DNA of 64,000 nucleotides from Scalesia atractyloides (lineage: Eukaryota; Streptophyta; Magnoliopsida; Asterales; Asteraceae). Made by a program: the position numbers and the translations under genes. The notes below the pieces were generated by a model that was not told the DNA's origin, did no database searches, and saw only the letters and a program-made list of their open reading frames with translations. Shown here piece by piece: positions 12,007 through 23,504 of the stretch (within the stretch, counting starts at the first letter, position 1; the number at the start of each line of letters is the position of its first letter). Location of the stretch: NCBI GenBank assembly GCA_947069175.1, contig CAMTDV010000018.1, positions 37,646,869 through 37,710,868 on the forward strand, written 5' to 3'.

Positions 12007-12492
12007 TGTTGATGCACTATTGTGTTCGTCACTTGTCGAATATGCTAGATTGAGCGTGGGTTGAATATTGTATAGATTAGAATCGAACACACGACCAAAA
12101 TACGGAGTGTATGGTGTAAAAGGGAACAAGTTCGCCCGAACTTGACCTGTGGAGGTCAAGTTCGCTCGAACTTGACATGTTGATGTCAAGTTCGGCCGAA
12201 CTTGCATATGCAAGTTCGCCCGAACTCATCTTCACTACCAGTGAACTTGTCTCCCTATATATAGGTGTGTTGTTCATTTGTCATTTAAGTTTTTGGCATC
12301 CCTACGGGGAGGTGTTGCTGGATTCTCTCCAGGATCTCCGACAACTGTACTTATAAAGATGTATAATCTTTCAGTATGAATGAAGACTTCCGCTGCATTC
12401 TGTTTCTACTCCTTTCTGTAATAACATTCTACCGAATCGGTTTACGTTTATCCACTAACTTCCATCTAGAACCACCTGATCACGGACCTTCA
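12007..12492 (+). repeat. N1 3' LTR
   Basis: 486 bp, the same length as the 5' LTR, with scattered substitutions. It ends CGGACCTTCA, followed by the ACCCC target duplication and the resumed Copia-H coding sequence. Confidence 0.92.
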
Positions 12493-12497
12493 ACCCC

Positions 12498-12642
12498 TTT
12501 CATCAGTTTTGTTCTTGAATACCCACTTTATGCCAGTTGGACTTACATCTTTTGGCAGTGGCACAAGCTCCCAAACTTGTTGTCTTTTGAACTGAAGGAG
12601 TTCTTCTTGCATGGCCTCTACCCAGTTGTTGTCTTTCAGTGC
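12498..12642 (-). pseudogene. pol: Copia-H pol, fragment between integrase and reverse transcriptase
   Basis: The minus strand encodes the standard Copia block with EALKDNNWVEAMQEEL and WELVPLP. It is bounded on one side by N1 (TSD 12493-12497) and on the other by Tekay-A (TSD 12643-12647). It links the integrase piece ending at 38563 with the reverse transcriptase piece starting at 9423. Confidence 0.88.
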
Positions 12643-12647
12643 CTCTT

Positions 12648-15234
12648 TGTGACATCCCGGCTTTTCAGGTATCTTAAACGCGCTACTTCACGGTTATTCA
12701 TTCCTACGCTGATTTAATTCAGAGAATTAAATTACACGCTCGCAATAACTACGCTAACTTTGTGTATCTATTGGGTGAATTATGTGCTATGTGTTATTAG
12801 ACGTTTGTAGATTTTGTGGATTATTATATCACGCCTTGATTTCGCGATTATTAGTCATAAAAAAATATAATAAATAAATAGCCGAACCGAACCGAGCCGC
12901 GAAATGTGTCGACCTCACCTCCTTGCGGCCCAATGAAATAACCTAAACTTGAGGCCCAAGCCACTTAACCCAAACCCCCCTATTTACGGTGCCCCCCCTC
13001 CCCTTTTCCCTTTGTTTTATATAATGGTATGTACGCATGAGATGTGTTTAAAAAAAATAATAAAACAACAAACCCTAGCCTCTAAGAGAAGGCCGACGGC
13101 AGCCCCCCCTCTCACGGTCGCAAGTCTACAACTTCCGGATTGATTCCAATCTGGTCCCGGTTCGCTAATCATCATCGTTTCAAGGTTAGGGTTTAATTGT
13201 TTTGCGATTCACATTAGGTTTGTGTAATCTTGATCATGATTATATGTAATGGTAGGATTATTAGTATGAAAAGTGTTGTGATTTATGATTAGTTCGGATG
13301 ATTGTGCGAATCTTTGCGATTATGATGTTATGTTGAATACTAAAATCATAAGCTGCGTTTTAGCGATAAAGATCATGTTATATAATTAGGGTTTGCATAA
13401 ATATTGATATACATGATGATATTTGACAAATAAACCTGTTGTTAATCATTATTATTAAGCGTCATGATCGTTTAAGCATGTTCTAATGCGATAAAAGTCG
13501 AAAACAGTTTGCTGAATGACATTTACAGCCAACTTCAATTGGCTGTAACCTGATCATTATTTATCGAAAAGTGGATTTTCTGAAGTCTAAAACGTTTATT
13601 TTTGAAAAACGCTTCTAATGGCGCCGGATTCATATTTTTCTGAGGTCGTTTGCTATTATTAAGTGGTCATTTAGTGCAGCAGCTGAAGCTGCGTAAATTC
13701 TGCAAAAATTGCTAGTTGTTTATCGAGTCGGATCTCATAGTCTGTAGGGGGTTGGGTCATGAAATTTGTACAGTAACTGGAGACGGGAATTTCTGAAATT
13801 TCCCACATGAATTTTGTTAATTGGATGAACGATGATTTTTAAATAATTTTTCCCGTGGACTGCAGTCAGAAAGCGACGAATCTTACTGCAGCCTAGTATA
13901 TAAATGTTTATAAATAATTGGTAAAGCGTTAGGACTTGAAAATTTTACATAAAATTCTACAGCCCAGTTGGAACTATTTTATAAAAATCCTCGAAAACAG
14001 CCCAGTTACGAGCGTACAAGCTGAAACATGATAACTTGCGTTAGTGTGTACCAAAGTGTTGTATGAGTAAATTTGTGTTTATAACAAGTTGGTTTGATCA
14101 TTATTTTGGTATGATGACACTTTGCATGCATGATTGTGTTTTCGAATTGGTTATTACGTGTGCCGCACTGTGTGTTAGTTATGTGTAGGGTTTTGTATCA
14201 GTGTGTTCACACACTAACTTTAAATCGGTTGGCATGTTAGGACGCGATTAGCGGTTCCATCATTTGCTTCTTTTGTGTTATTCTAACCATGCAATTTAAG
14301 GTGAGTTCATGGCTCCTATTTATCCGGTTTTGAACAACAGGGGGAGAAACATGTATACGCTCTAAACCTCTATCTTTTACGTTATGCGAAATTGACGTCG
14401 TTAAACTATTCGGTAACTAAGTTAATGTTAATGTACGTTATGGTCACTAAGTAGCTATATCACAGAAGTCCTCAACCAACTCTCGGTTCGTTAGTATTGG
14501 GTTAGATAGCGGGGAAATTATAAGTAGTACTATTGGGCCCGACAAACCCCACCCGAGCTAGTAGCGCTAGCCGACCGGGTATGGTCAAAGGGTGATTAAT
14601 TTGGCCTAACTTTCGCCATGGTCAGTGATAGACCTGGCAACACTGAGGCACCAACAGTCAGCTTCGATCGCGAACTATTATGTGACGTAACTTTAGGCTC
14701 CCTACCTACATGTTAACATTGAACTTAATTATGAACCGACATTATTATTCCGAGTTAGGAATAATGGAACTATATCGTTATCCCGGGTTAGGGATAATGG
14801 GGGAAAACAAACTTTTAACCGAACTTGTGAACTTATAAAAACCTGTGAACTCACTCTTCTTTAATGTTGACACTTGTTTCTTTACATGTTTCTCATGACA
14901 CTAGGAGCGCTAGGTGCACTCACTTGCATTTGATCAAGACATTTTTATCGAGTCTTATTTACGAATAATGTTTGGGATTTTTGGTTTTGGCGTTTATGTT
15001 GGCGCCCGTTACTTTACTTTACTCTAATGCTTCCGCTAAACTTTGAAACTAATGCTTCCGCTAAACTTTGAAACTAAGATATTTTGAAAATGACCATGAA
15101 TGGTTAAACAAATGTTTTTGGAAAACGTTTAAATAAATCATATAGAGTCGTTCGATATTACTAGTGTCTCAGATTCTGGTTTGATCACACGCCTCGCGGT
15201 AAAACTCCGCAAGTGGAAAATTAAGGGTGTGACA
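12648..15234 (+). repeat. Tekay-A 5' LTR
   Basis: 2587 bp from TGTGACATCCCGG to GGGTGTGACA. Compared with the 3' LTR it lacks about 40 bp near 13960 (present at about 22445-22490) and carries a 25-bp direct duplication near 15025-15076 (ATGCTTCCGCTAAACTTTG twice). A TATA-like TTTATATAA lies near 13015. Small ORFs inside are not supported as genes. Confidence 0.92.
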
Positions 15235-15237
15235 GAT

Positions 15238-15249
15238 TGGTATCAGAGC
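15238..15249 (+). other. Tekay-A primer-binding site
   Basis: TGGTATCAGAGC, three bases after the LTR, matches the 3' end of initiator Met-tRNA. Confidence 0.9.
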
Positions 15250-15436
15250 CTCTAGCTATAGAGAACCAGGTTTGCATTAAAAGTAGACCTAAACTATAGC
15301 TGTTACACGACACTAGACTTAGTTGGCACAGAACTGTGATATCTTGTATGTGTTATACTACAATTGCGTTATGTGAGATATATATGTATATTGTGATGCA
15401 CGCAACTCGTAACTAACTACACCAACCCAGCAGGCA

Positions 15437-16102
15437 ATGTCATCATCATCATCCGACAAATCTCGACAATCAAGGGCGCCGGGGAAGGCACCCATGGTCG
15501 AACCCTCACCACCTCATGGCGTGGAGACACGCTCAGCTGCTAGGAAAAGACTCGCTCTAGGAGGGGAGTCGTCCTCCCGTCCGACCACCGCTATACCGGT
15601 CGAACCGGTCAACTCGTTAGGAGTAGGGGACGATCTACTTAGGGATATGTTAAGGAAACAACAGGAACAGCTAGAGAGAATGCAGGAGACTATCGAAGCA
15701 CAGGGATGGATGATACGTCAACTAACTGGTAAAACTAGAGAGCTCGAGGAAGAGCAATATGAGAATAAGAGAGTTCGAAACATTTTAGCTAAGGATCTTC
15801 GTGCTGAGCAGCTGAGGGCTGACTGGCTCGAAGACAGAGTTCTTGAGTCCAGTTGGAGGATTCAAGACCTGGAGCAGAATCAAGCACCTGTCGCAGTACC
15901 CGCACCAGCACCGGCCCCTCCAGCGCCGGTAGAGGAAGAAGAGGAGGATCCAGAGGATAACCCAGAGGAGGATCCAGAGGAAGACCCGGAGGAGGATCTG
16001 GAGGAAGAAGAGCCGGAACAGGACCCGGCTGTTGAAGCTGAAAACGCCGCAGAGGATGACGGGAATGATAGCGACTTGGGAGATGGAGACGTAGAAGACT
16101 AA
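15437..16102 (+). CDS. Tekay upstream ORF, coiled coil with acidic tail
   Basis: 221 codons, intact, starting at the first ATG after the leader. The N-terminus is Ser-rich and basic (about 1-50, with GVETRSAARKRLALG). A helical, coiled-coil-like middle (about 75-150) contains RMQETIEAQGWMIRQLTGKT and DLRAEQLRADWLEDRVLE. A proline/alanine linker leads to a strongly acidic tail of EDPEEDPEED repeats (about 175-221). It lies in a different frame from gag. The Tekay-B copy at 29742 conserves the middle block and the acidic tail despite DNA divergence, which argues for selection on the protein. I do not recognise its function. It could be an RNA or chromatin accessory protein of the element, but that is a guess. 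Confidence 0.7.
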   Translation: MSSSSSDKSRQSRAPGKAPMVEPSPPHGVETRSAARKRLALGGESSSRPTTAIPVEPVNSLGVGDDLLRDMLRKQQEQLERMQETIEAQGWMIRQLTGKTRELEEEQYENKRVRNILAKDLRAEQLRADWLEDRVLESSWRIQDLEQNQAPVAVPAPAPAPPAPVEEEEEDPEDNPEEDPEEDPEEDLEEEEPEQDPAVEAENAAEDDGNDSDLGDGDVED

Positions 16103-16362
16103 CTCGTCTCGCCAATCCCCGTTTTGTTTCCTTTAGTTAGTTTGTTTCCACTTATGTTTGAACTTGAAATTTTATAATTAAACTGAGATGTTTGGTTGGT
16201 ATTTTGTGAGACATTGCAATTTATTTAATCGAATGTTCCTTTAGATTGTTTAATTTGTTGGGTTGACATAACTTGTGTGATTATTGAAGTGTGGAATATG
16301 ATAACTATATTGGAAATATATACTTATCGGTGTGTGTTTGTGTTGTCTTGCGAAGATCTGAA
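16103..16362 (+). other. Spacer between upstream ORF and gag
   Basis: AT-rich and non-coding. The counterpart in Tekay-B is 30369-30625. Both end in a TGTGTTTGTGTTGT stretch shortly before the first gag ATG. Confidence 0.5.
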
Positions 16363-16471
16363 ATGGCAACCGGCCGTCGCGGAAACCTCAACATGTCAAC
16401 TGAAGAATTGGCCGCATTAATCCAAGAACACGTGAATGCTGCTCTGGCAGGTGTTCAAAACCCACCGGCAG
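16363..16471 (+). CDS. gag: Tekay-A gag exon 1
   Basis: A short first coding exon, MATGRRGNLN to VQNPPA plus one base. The ATG at 16363 is preferred over the in-frame ATG at 16291 because the Tekay-B copy starts at the equivalent position (30626). The exon ends at a GCAG-GTAACC donor. Splicing to 16555 keeps the gag frame and gives a Gly-Gly-Gly junction. Without splicing the frame stops at 16485. Confidence 0.75.
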
Positions 16472-16554
16472 GTAACCATTATTAAATTTTCATGGAAAAA
16501 TCTAATAGTTGGGCTAGTAGACTTTCTCACTGACTACCTATCCTCTGTCTTCAG
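16472..16554 (+). other. Predicted intron in Tekay-A gag
   Basis: 83 bp, starting GTAACC and ending CTGTCTTCAG with a pyrimidine-rich 3' end. It contains an in-frame stop (TAA at 16483). The equivalent 84-bp intron of Tekay-B (30735-30818) has the same donor and a phase-1 join. Many bases differ elsewhere, so the splice sites look conserved. Confidence 0.7.
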
Positions 16555-19500
16555 GAGGGGGTCTTAACCCCTACAAGATGTTCCTTGATGCAATACCGAG
16601 CAAGTTCACGGCTGTTGAAGGACCCATAGGACTGGTCCGTTGGATTGAAAAGTCTGAATCGGTGTTCGAGATGTGCAATTGCCTTGAGGCCAATAAGGTC
16701 AAGTATGCTGCCTCAACGTTGGAAGATGGGGCATTAACCTGGTGGAATGCACAAGTCCAAACGCGTGGACTTGTTGCGGCGAACGCAATGGCCTGGACCG
16801 AGTTTAAGGCCCTAATCAAGGAGGAATACTCTCTACGGGACAGAGTTCAGCAGTTGGAGCAAGCGTTATGGAACCACAAGATGGTAGGGTCTGAAATTGA
16901 AGCGTACACGGCAAAACATCATGATCTGGTGTTCCTATGTCCCGATCTGGCTAACACCGTCGAAAAACAACTTGAGTTTTATCTTGGGGGTCTGGTCCCT
17001 GAGATCCAGGGCATGGTAATGTCTAGCAACCCTACGACGGAGCATCAAGCGATTAGGTTGGCGCATAAACTCAACGATAAGGCGGCGGAGCAAAGGAAGT
17101 TGCCACCTCGGGGTGCAACTGAAGTTGTCCCTGATAACAAAAGAAAATTTGAAGACTCACCTGCTCGACAGTCTTCGTCAGCCCAGCCACAACAAGAAAA
17201 CCAGAAGCGGTCCAACAATTTCAACAACAATCGGGGTCACAATAATCAGTCTGCCAACAACACCCAGAACTCAAGCGGCTATGCGGGTCGAAAGCCGCAA
17301 TGTAATCGTTGTGACCTCCATCATCACGGCCCTTGTGCCGGAAATCGCTGCCAACGATGTGGCAAAGCGGGACACGCGGCAAAGGATTGTCGCGGGGAAA
17401 TCATGTCTCGACAAAATCAGAATCAGCACCAAGGTCAACAGCAAGGTAATAACCGGGGATGCTATCAGTGCGGTAGCACTGCCCATTTCAAGCGAAACTG
17501 CCCGCAGCTTCGCAACAACAACAACAACAACAATAACAACAATGGCAACAATGGAAATGGTGGCACAGGAGGTGCCAAAGGTCGTGCATTCACACTAGGC
17601 CGCGGAGAGGCCAGAAACGACTCGAATGTGGTCACTAGTAAGTTTCCCCTTAACGATCATTTTGCTACTATACTTTTTGATACGGGTGCAGATAAGAGTT
17701 TTATATCTGAGCCTTTTAGGAAGAACCTAAATCTCACGCCTAAACCCCTAGAGACACCTTACGTCATAGAACTAGCCGATGGTAAATCTGTAGATGTGAC
17801 CCATTTAGTAACCGGCTGTCAACTTAAACTCGCGGGTCATACCTTTACCATTGATCTGATGAATGCTACCTTGGGTAGTTTTGACGTGGTAGCCGGAATG
17901 GATTGGCTATCCGACGTCCGAGCTGAAGTTCTCTATTTTGAGAAAGCTATCCGTATTCCGCTCTCCAACGACGAAGTCTTGATGGTGCAAGGCGAGAAGG
18001 CAGGCGCCGTCACAAACGTCATCTCTTACATGCAAGCTCAGAAGTATCTTCGAAGAAAGAACTCCTTCGCTTTGCTCGCACTGGTCACCGAGCAGCCTAA
18101 GGATGAGAAGCGGATTGAAGATATCCCCGTCATCCGTGACTTTTCCGATTTGTTTCCAGAGGAGTTACCTGGTGTTCCACCACATCGACAAGTGGATTTT
18201 GAAATCGAATTGACGAACCATGCGGCTCCTATCGCCAAGGCCCCGTACCGCCTAGCTCCAACAGAGCTGCAAGAGCTGTCTACCCAACTTCAGGAATTGT
18301 TGGAAAAAGGATTTATCCGACCCAGTACTTCGCCATGGGGAGCTCCGGTCCTTTTTGTCAAGAAAAAGGACGGGACCTTCCGCATGTGCATCGACTACAG
18401 GGAACTCAATAAGGTTACCATCAAGAACCGATACCCATTACCTCACATCGACGATCTCTTCGACAAGCTTCAAGGGTCAAGCTACTACTCCAAGACCGAT
18501 CTACGGTCCGGTTATCACCAGTTACGCGTCAGGGAGGAGGATATCTCCAAGACGGCATTTCGTACTCGGTATGGCCATTATGAGTTCTTGGTCATGCCCT
18601 TCGGTCTCACCAACACACCCACGGTGTTCATGGACCTCATAAACCGCGTGTGTAAGCCGTATCTCGACAAATTTGTCATCGTGTTCATCGATGATATACT
18701 CGTCTACTCTAAGGGTGAAGAAGAACATGCTGAGCATCTACGATTATTGCTGGAACTACTTCAACAGGAGAAACTATATGCCAAGTTTTCGAAGTGTGAT
18801 TTCTGGATTCGGGAAGTTCAGTTCCTCAGGCATATCGTGAATGAAAAGGTTATACACGTTGATCCCGCCAAGATCGGTGCTATCAAGAACTGGGAAGCAC
18901 CCAGGACACCGACAGAGATCCACCAATTTTTGGGTTTGGCTGGTTACTACAGACGTTTCATCGAGGGATTTTCCAAGATCGCACAACCGCTTACCACTCT
19001 CACCCAGAAGGGCACCAAGTATGCTTGGGGTGACAAGCAGGAAGCAGCATTTCAATTACTGAAGCAGAAACTTTGCAGTGCGCCCATTCTGTCTTTGCCA
19101 GAGGGGACATATGATCTTGTGGTATATTGTGACGCTTCCTTTCAGGTATTGGGATGTGTACTCATGCAACGTGATAAGGTCATCGCGTAGGCATCCCGAC
19201 AGTTGAAGGTTCACGAGAAAAACTACACAACACATGACCTGGAATTGGGAGCAGTTGTGTTTGCACTTAAGATTTAGAGACACTATCTATATGGAATAAA
19301 GTGCACAATCTACACGGATCACAAGAGCCTCCAGCATATCTTTGACCAGAAGGAGTTGAACATGCGACAATGTCGCTGGGTCGAACTCCTGAACGATTAT
19401 GAGTGTGCCATTCGGTATCACCCGGGTAAAGCTAACATGGTAGCTGATGCCCTCAGTAGGAAGGAGCACTTGAAACCTCGTCGGGTACGAGCACTACAGT

Positions 19501-20975
19501 TCACGATTCATTCTGGGTTACCCGAACAGATACGCGACGCGCAGCTAGAAGCAGTTAAGGAAGAAAACATCAAGGCCGAATCTGTGGGAAAGATGGAACG
19601 CGATTGGGAAGTGAAACCCAATGGTGCCCGGTATTTCATGAATCGTATATGGGTACCTCTCTACCGAGACCTCAGGAAGCTAGTTATGGACGAAGCTCAC
19701 AAATCCCGATACTCTGTCCATCCTGGTTCAGATAAGATGTATCAAGACCTTAAGGCCGCGTACTGGTGGCCCAACATGAAAGCGGATATAGCCACCTACG
19801 TGAGCAAGTGTTTAACTTGTGCGAAAGTCAAGGTGGAATACCAGAAGCCATCAGGGCTACTTCAACAACCTGAGATCCCAGTGTGGAAATGGGATCAGAT
19901 CTCGATGGACTTTATCACTAAACTCCCACGAACTCCGGGTGGTTGCGATACCATCTGGGTAATCGTGGATCGTCTAACTAAGTCTGCACACTTCCTAGAG
20001 ATCAAAGAAACATATAAGATGGATAAGTTGACTCGCATCTACGTTAAGGAAGTAGTTTCTCGGCACGGGGTGCCAACATCCATCATCTCAGACAGAGATG
20101 CTCGTTTCACGTCCAACTTTTGGCAGTCACTTCAGAAAGCGTTGGGTACACGCTTAGATATGAGCACAGCTTATCACCCTCAGACGGATGGTCAAAGTGA
20201 AAGGACCATTCAGACCTTGGAAGACATGTTTAGGGCATGTGTGGTAGACTTCAGGAACAGTTGGGAAATCCATCTGCCTTTAGTGGAATTCTCGTATAAC
20301 AACAGTTACCAAACGAGTATTCAGGCAGCACCGTTTGAAGCATTATACGGTCCCAAATGTAGATCACCGGTATGTTGGGCAGAAGTCGGTGACAGTCAAC
20401 TTACAGGTCCTGAGTTGATACTTGAGGCTACTGAAAAGATTGTGCAAATCAGAAACCGCATGGCAGCGGCACGAGATCGACAGAAAAGCTACGCTGATCA
20501 ACGACGCAAACCGCTCGAATTTCAAGTAGGTGACCGCGTCCTACTGAAGGTGTCACCCTGGAAGGGTGTAATCCGTTTTGGGAGAAGAGGCAAACTAAAC
20601 CCACGGTACGTAGGCCCATTTGTGATTTCGAAGCGTATCGGGCCCGTAGCTTATCGGTTAAACCTTCCTGCCGAACTCAGTGGAGTTCACAACGTTTTTC
20701 ATGTGTCCAATCTGAAGAAGTGCTTATCAGATGAGACCCTAGTCATTCCATTGGATGAGATTCAAGTGGATGAGCAACTGCATTTTATGGAACAACCTAT
20801 CGAGATCATGGATCGTGAGATTAAGACTCGAAGGCACAGCAAAATACCAATTGTCAAGGTTCGTTGGGACTCTAGGCGTGGACCGGAGTTCACGTGGGAA
20901 AGAGAGGACCAAATGAAAAGCAAATACCCACACCTTTTTGCAGCTGAGCAGCAATCTGACGTTACCGCCAACTAA
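16555..20975 (+). pseudogene. gag-pol: Tekay-A gag-pol polyprotein with two TAG stops
   Basis: One continuous frame interrupted only by TAG at 19188-19190 and TAG at 19275-19277. Tekay-B has TAT and TGG there. Domains, counted from the ATG at 16578: Gag (1-200); an Asn-rich linker; three Cys motifs near 240, 258 ([14 protein letters not shown]) and 295 ([14 protein letters not shown]); aspartic protease [10 protein letters not shown] near 366; reverse transcriptase with [19 protein letters not shown] and the catalytic [10 protein letters not shown] near 703; RNase H starting VVYCDAS. After the stops come the RNase H end, the integrase zinc motif (H-x-H with CLTC), the DDE residues in SMDFITK, SDRDARF and DGQSERT, and a C-terminal chromodomain (about 20790-20940) with [17 protein letters not shown]. 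This is a plant chromovirus layout. The stops separate integrase from the rest. Confidence 0.93.
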
Positions 20976-21124
20976 ATTTCTGGACGAAATTCTTTCAACA
21001 TGGGGATGATGTGACAGCCTGGGAATTATGTGTACCATTACTAACAAACTGAATCTTTGTGCGTTGCATTCTAAACCGCGTTTACTCAATTTTCGAGACG
21101 AAAATTCTTTCAACATGGGGATAA
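20976..21124 (+). other. Tekay-A 3' leader with doubled polypurine/LTR-start boundary
   Basis: TTCTTTCAACATGGGGATAA (21105-21124) precedes the 3' LTR. A near-identical TTCTTTCAACATGGGGATGA (20990-21009) followed by TGTGACAGCCTGG lies 115 bp upstream and mimics the LTR start TGTGACATCCCGG. Tekay-B has the same doubling. Confidence 0.8.
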
Positions 21125-23504
21125 CGTGACATCCCGGCTTTTCAGTTATCTTAAACGCGCTACTTCACGGTTATTCATTCCTACGCTGATTTAATTCGGA
21201 GAATTAAATTAAACGCTCGCAATAACTACGCTAACTTTGTGAATCTATTGGGTGAATTACGTGCTATGTGTTATCAGACGTTTGTAGATTTTGTAGATTA
21301 TTATATTACGCCTTGATTTCACGATTATTAGTTATAAAAAATATAATAAATAAATAGCCGAACCGAACCGAGCCGCGAAACGTGTCGACCTCACCTCCTT
21401 GCGGCCCAAGGAAATAACCTAAACTTGAGGCCCAAGCCACTTAACTCAAACCCCCCCCCCTATTTGCGGTCGCCCCCCTCCCCTTCTCCCTTGTTTTATA
21501 TAATGGTATGTATGCATGAGATGTGTTTAAAAAAAAAAAAAGAAAACAACAAACCCTAGCCTCTAAGAGAAGGCCGACGGCAGCCCCCCCCCCCCCTCAC
21601 GGTCGCAAGTCTACAACTTCCGGATTGATTCCAATCTTGTCCCGGTTCGCTAATCATCATCGTTTCAAGGTTAGGGTTTAATTGTTTGGCGATTCACATT
21701 AGGGTTTGTCTAATCTTAATCATGATTATGTGTAAGGGTACGATTATTAGTATGAAAAGTGTTGTGATTTATGATTAGTTCGGATGATTATGCGAATCTT
21801 TGCGATTGTGATGTTATGTTGAATACTAAAATCATAAGCTGTGTTTTAGCGATAAAGATCATGTTATATAATTAGGGTTTGCATTAATATTGATATACAT
21901 GATGATATTTGACAAATAAACCTGTTGTTAATCATTATTATTAAGCGTCATGATCGTTTAAGCATGTTCTAATGCGATAAAAGTTGAAAAAAGTTTGCTG
22001 AATGACATTTATAGCCAACTTAAATTGGCTGTAACCTGATAATTATTTATCGAAAAGTGGATTTTCTGAAGTCTTAAACGTGTATTTTTGAAAAACGCTT
22101 CTAATGGCGCTGGATTCAGATTTTCTGAGGTCGTTTGCTATTTTTAAGTGGTCATTTAGTGCAGCAACTGAAGCGGCGTAAATTCTGCAAAATTTGCTAG
22201 TTGTTTATCGAGTCGGATCTCATTGTCTGTAGGGGGTTGGGTCACGAAATTTGTACAGTAACTGGAGACGGGAATTTCCGGAAATCTCCCACTGGAATTT
22301 TGTTAATTGGAAGAACGATGATTTTTAAATAATTTTTCCGGTGGACTGCAGTCAGAAAGCGATGAATCTGACTGCAGCCTAGATATAAATGTTTATAAAT
22401 AATTGGTAAAGCGTTAGAACTTGCAAATTTTACATAAAATTCTACAGTTTAGTTGAGACCTCCTGTAAAATAATTGGAATTTTTGGAACGTTGGAACTAT
22501 TTTATAAAAATCCTCGAAAACAGCCCAGTTACGAGCGTACAAGCTGAAACATGATAACTTGCGTTAGTGTGTACCAAAGTGTTGTATGAGTAAATCTGTG
22601 TTTATAACAAGTTTGTTTGATCATTATTTTGGTATGATGATACTTTGTATGCATGATTGTATTTTCGAATTGGTTATTACGTGTGCCGCACTGTGTGTTA
22701 GTTATGCGTAGGGTTTTGTATCAGTGTGTTCACACACTAACTTTAAATCGGTTGGCATGTTAGGACGCGATTAGCGGTTCCATCATTTTCTTCTTTTGTG
22801 TTATTCTAACCATGCAATTTAAGGTGAGTTCACGGCCCCTATTTATCCGGTTTTGAACCACAGGGGGAGAAACATGTATACGCTCTAAACCTCTATATTT
22901 TACGTTATGCGAAATTGACTTCGTTAAACTATTCGGTAACTAAGTTAATGTTATTGTACGTTATGGTCACTAAGTAGATATATCACGGAAGTCCTCAACT
23001 AACTCTCGGATCGTTAGTATTGGGTTAGATAGTGGGGAAATTATAAGTAGTACTACTGGGCCTGACAAGCCCCACCCGAGCTAGTCGCGCTAGCCGACCG
23101 GGTATGGTCAACGGGTGATTAATTTGGCCTAACTTTCGCCATGGTCAGTGATAGACCTAGCAACACTGAGGCAACAACAGTCAGCTTCGATCGCGAACTC
23201 TTATGTGACGTAACTTTAGGCTCGCTACCACATGTTAACATTGAACTTAATTACGAACCAACTTTATTATTCCGGGTTAGGAGTAATGGAACTATATTGT
23301 TATCCCGGGTTAGGGATAACGGGGGAAAACAAACTTTTAACCGAACTTGTGAACTTATAAAAACCTGTGAACTCACTCTTCTTTAATGTTGACACTTGTT
23401 TCTTTACATGTTTCTCAGGACGCTAGGAGCGCTAGGTGCACTCACTTTCATTTGATCAAGACATTTTTATCGAGTCTTATTTACGAATAATTTTTGGGAT
23501 TTTT

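Larger units (their letters stand above)
9429..12492 (+). mobile_element. N1, non-autonomous LTR retrotransposon
   Basis: A 3064-bp element with two 486-bp LTRs, a primer site and a polypurine tract, but no gag, protease, integrase or reverse transcriptase frame. The target duplication is ACCCC (9424-9428 and 12493-12497). It lies inside the reverse transcriptase of Copia-H, and removing it restores the coding alignment. Its LTR shares signatures with the LTRs of Copia-D and Copia-E (TTTTGGCA followed by ACGG-G-AGCTCT-TCGGAT-like text and the AAGTTCG-NN-CGAACTT palindrome), so it is probably mobilised by an autonomous relative of these. It is a LARD/TRIM-like size class. The orientation shown follows the primer site and is opposite to Copia-H. 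Confidence 0.92.

Noticed and set aside
9363..12277. Small minus-strand ORFs in and around the N1 LTRs (Ser/Ala/Leu-rich, the same peptide in both LTRs)
   Set aside because: They arise because the palindrome repeats are open in several frames. They are duplicated only because LTRs are duplicated.
12376..12717. 113-codon plus-strand ORF at the N1/Copia-H/Tekay-A junction
   Set aside because: It crosses the N1 3' LTR end, antisense Copia pol and the start of the Tekay-A LTR, so it is a chance frame over three elements.
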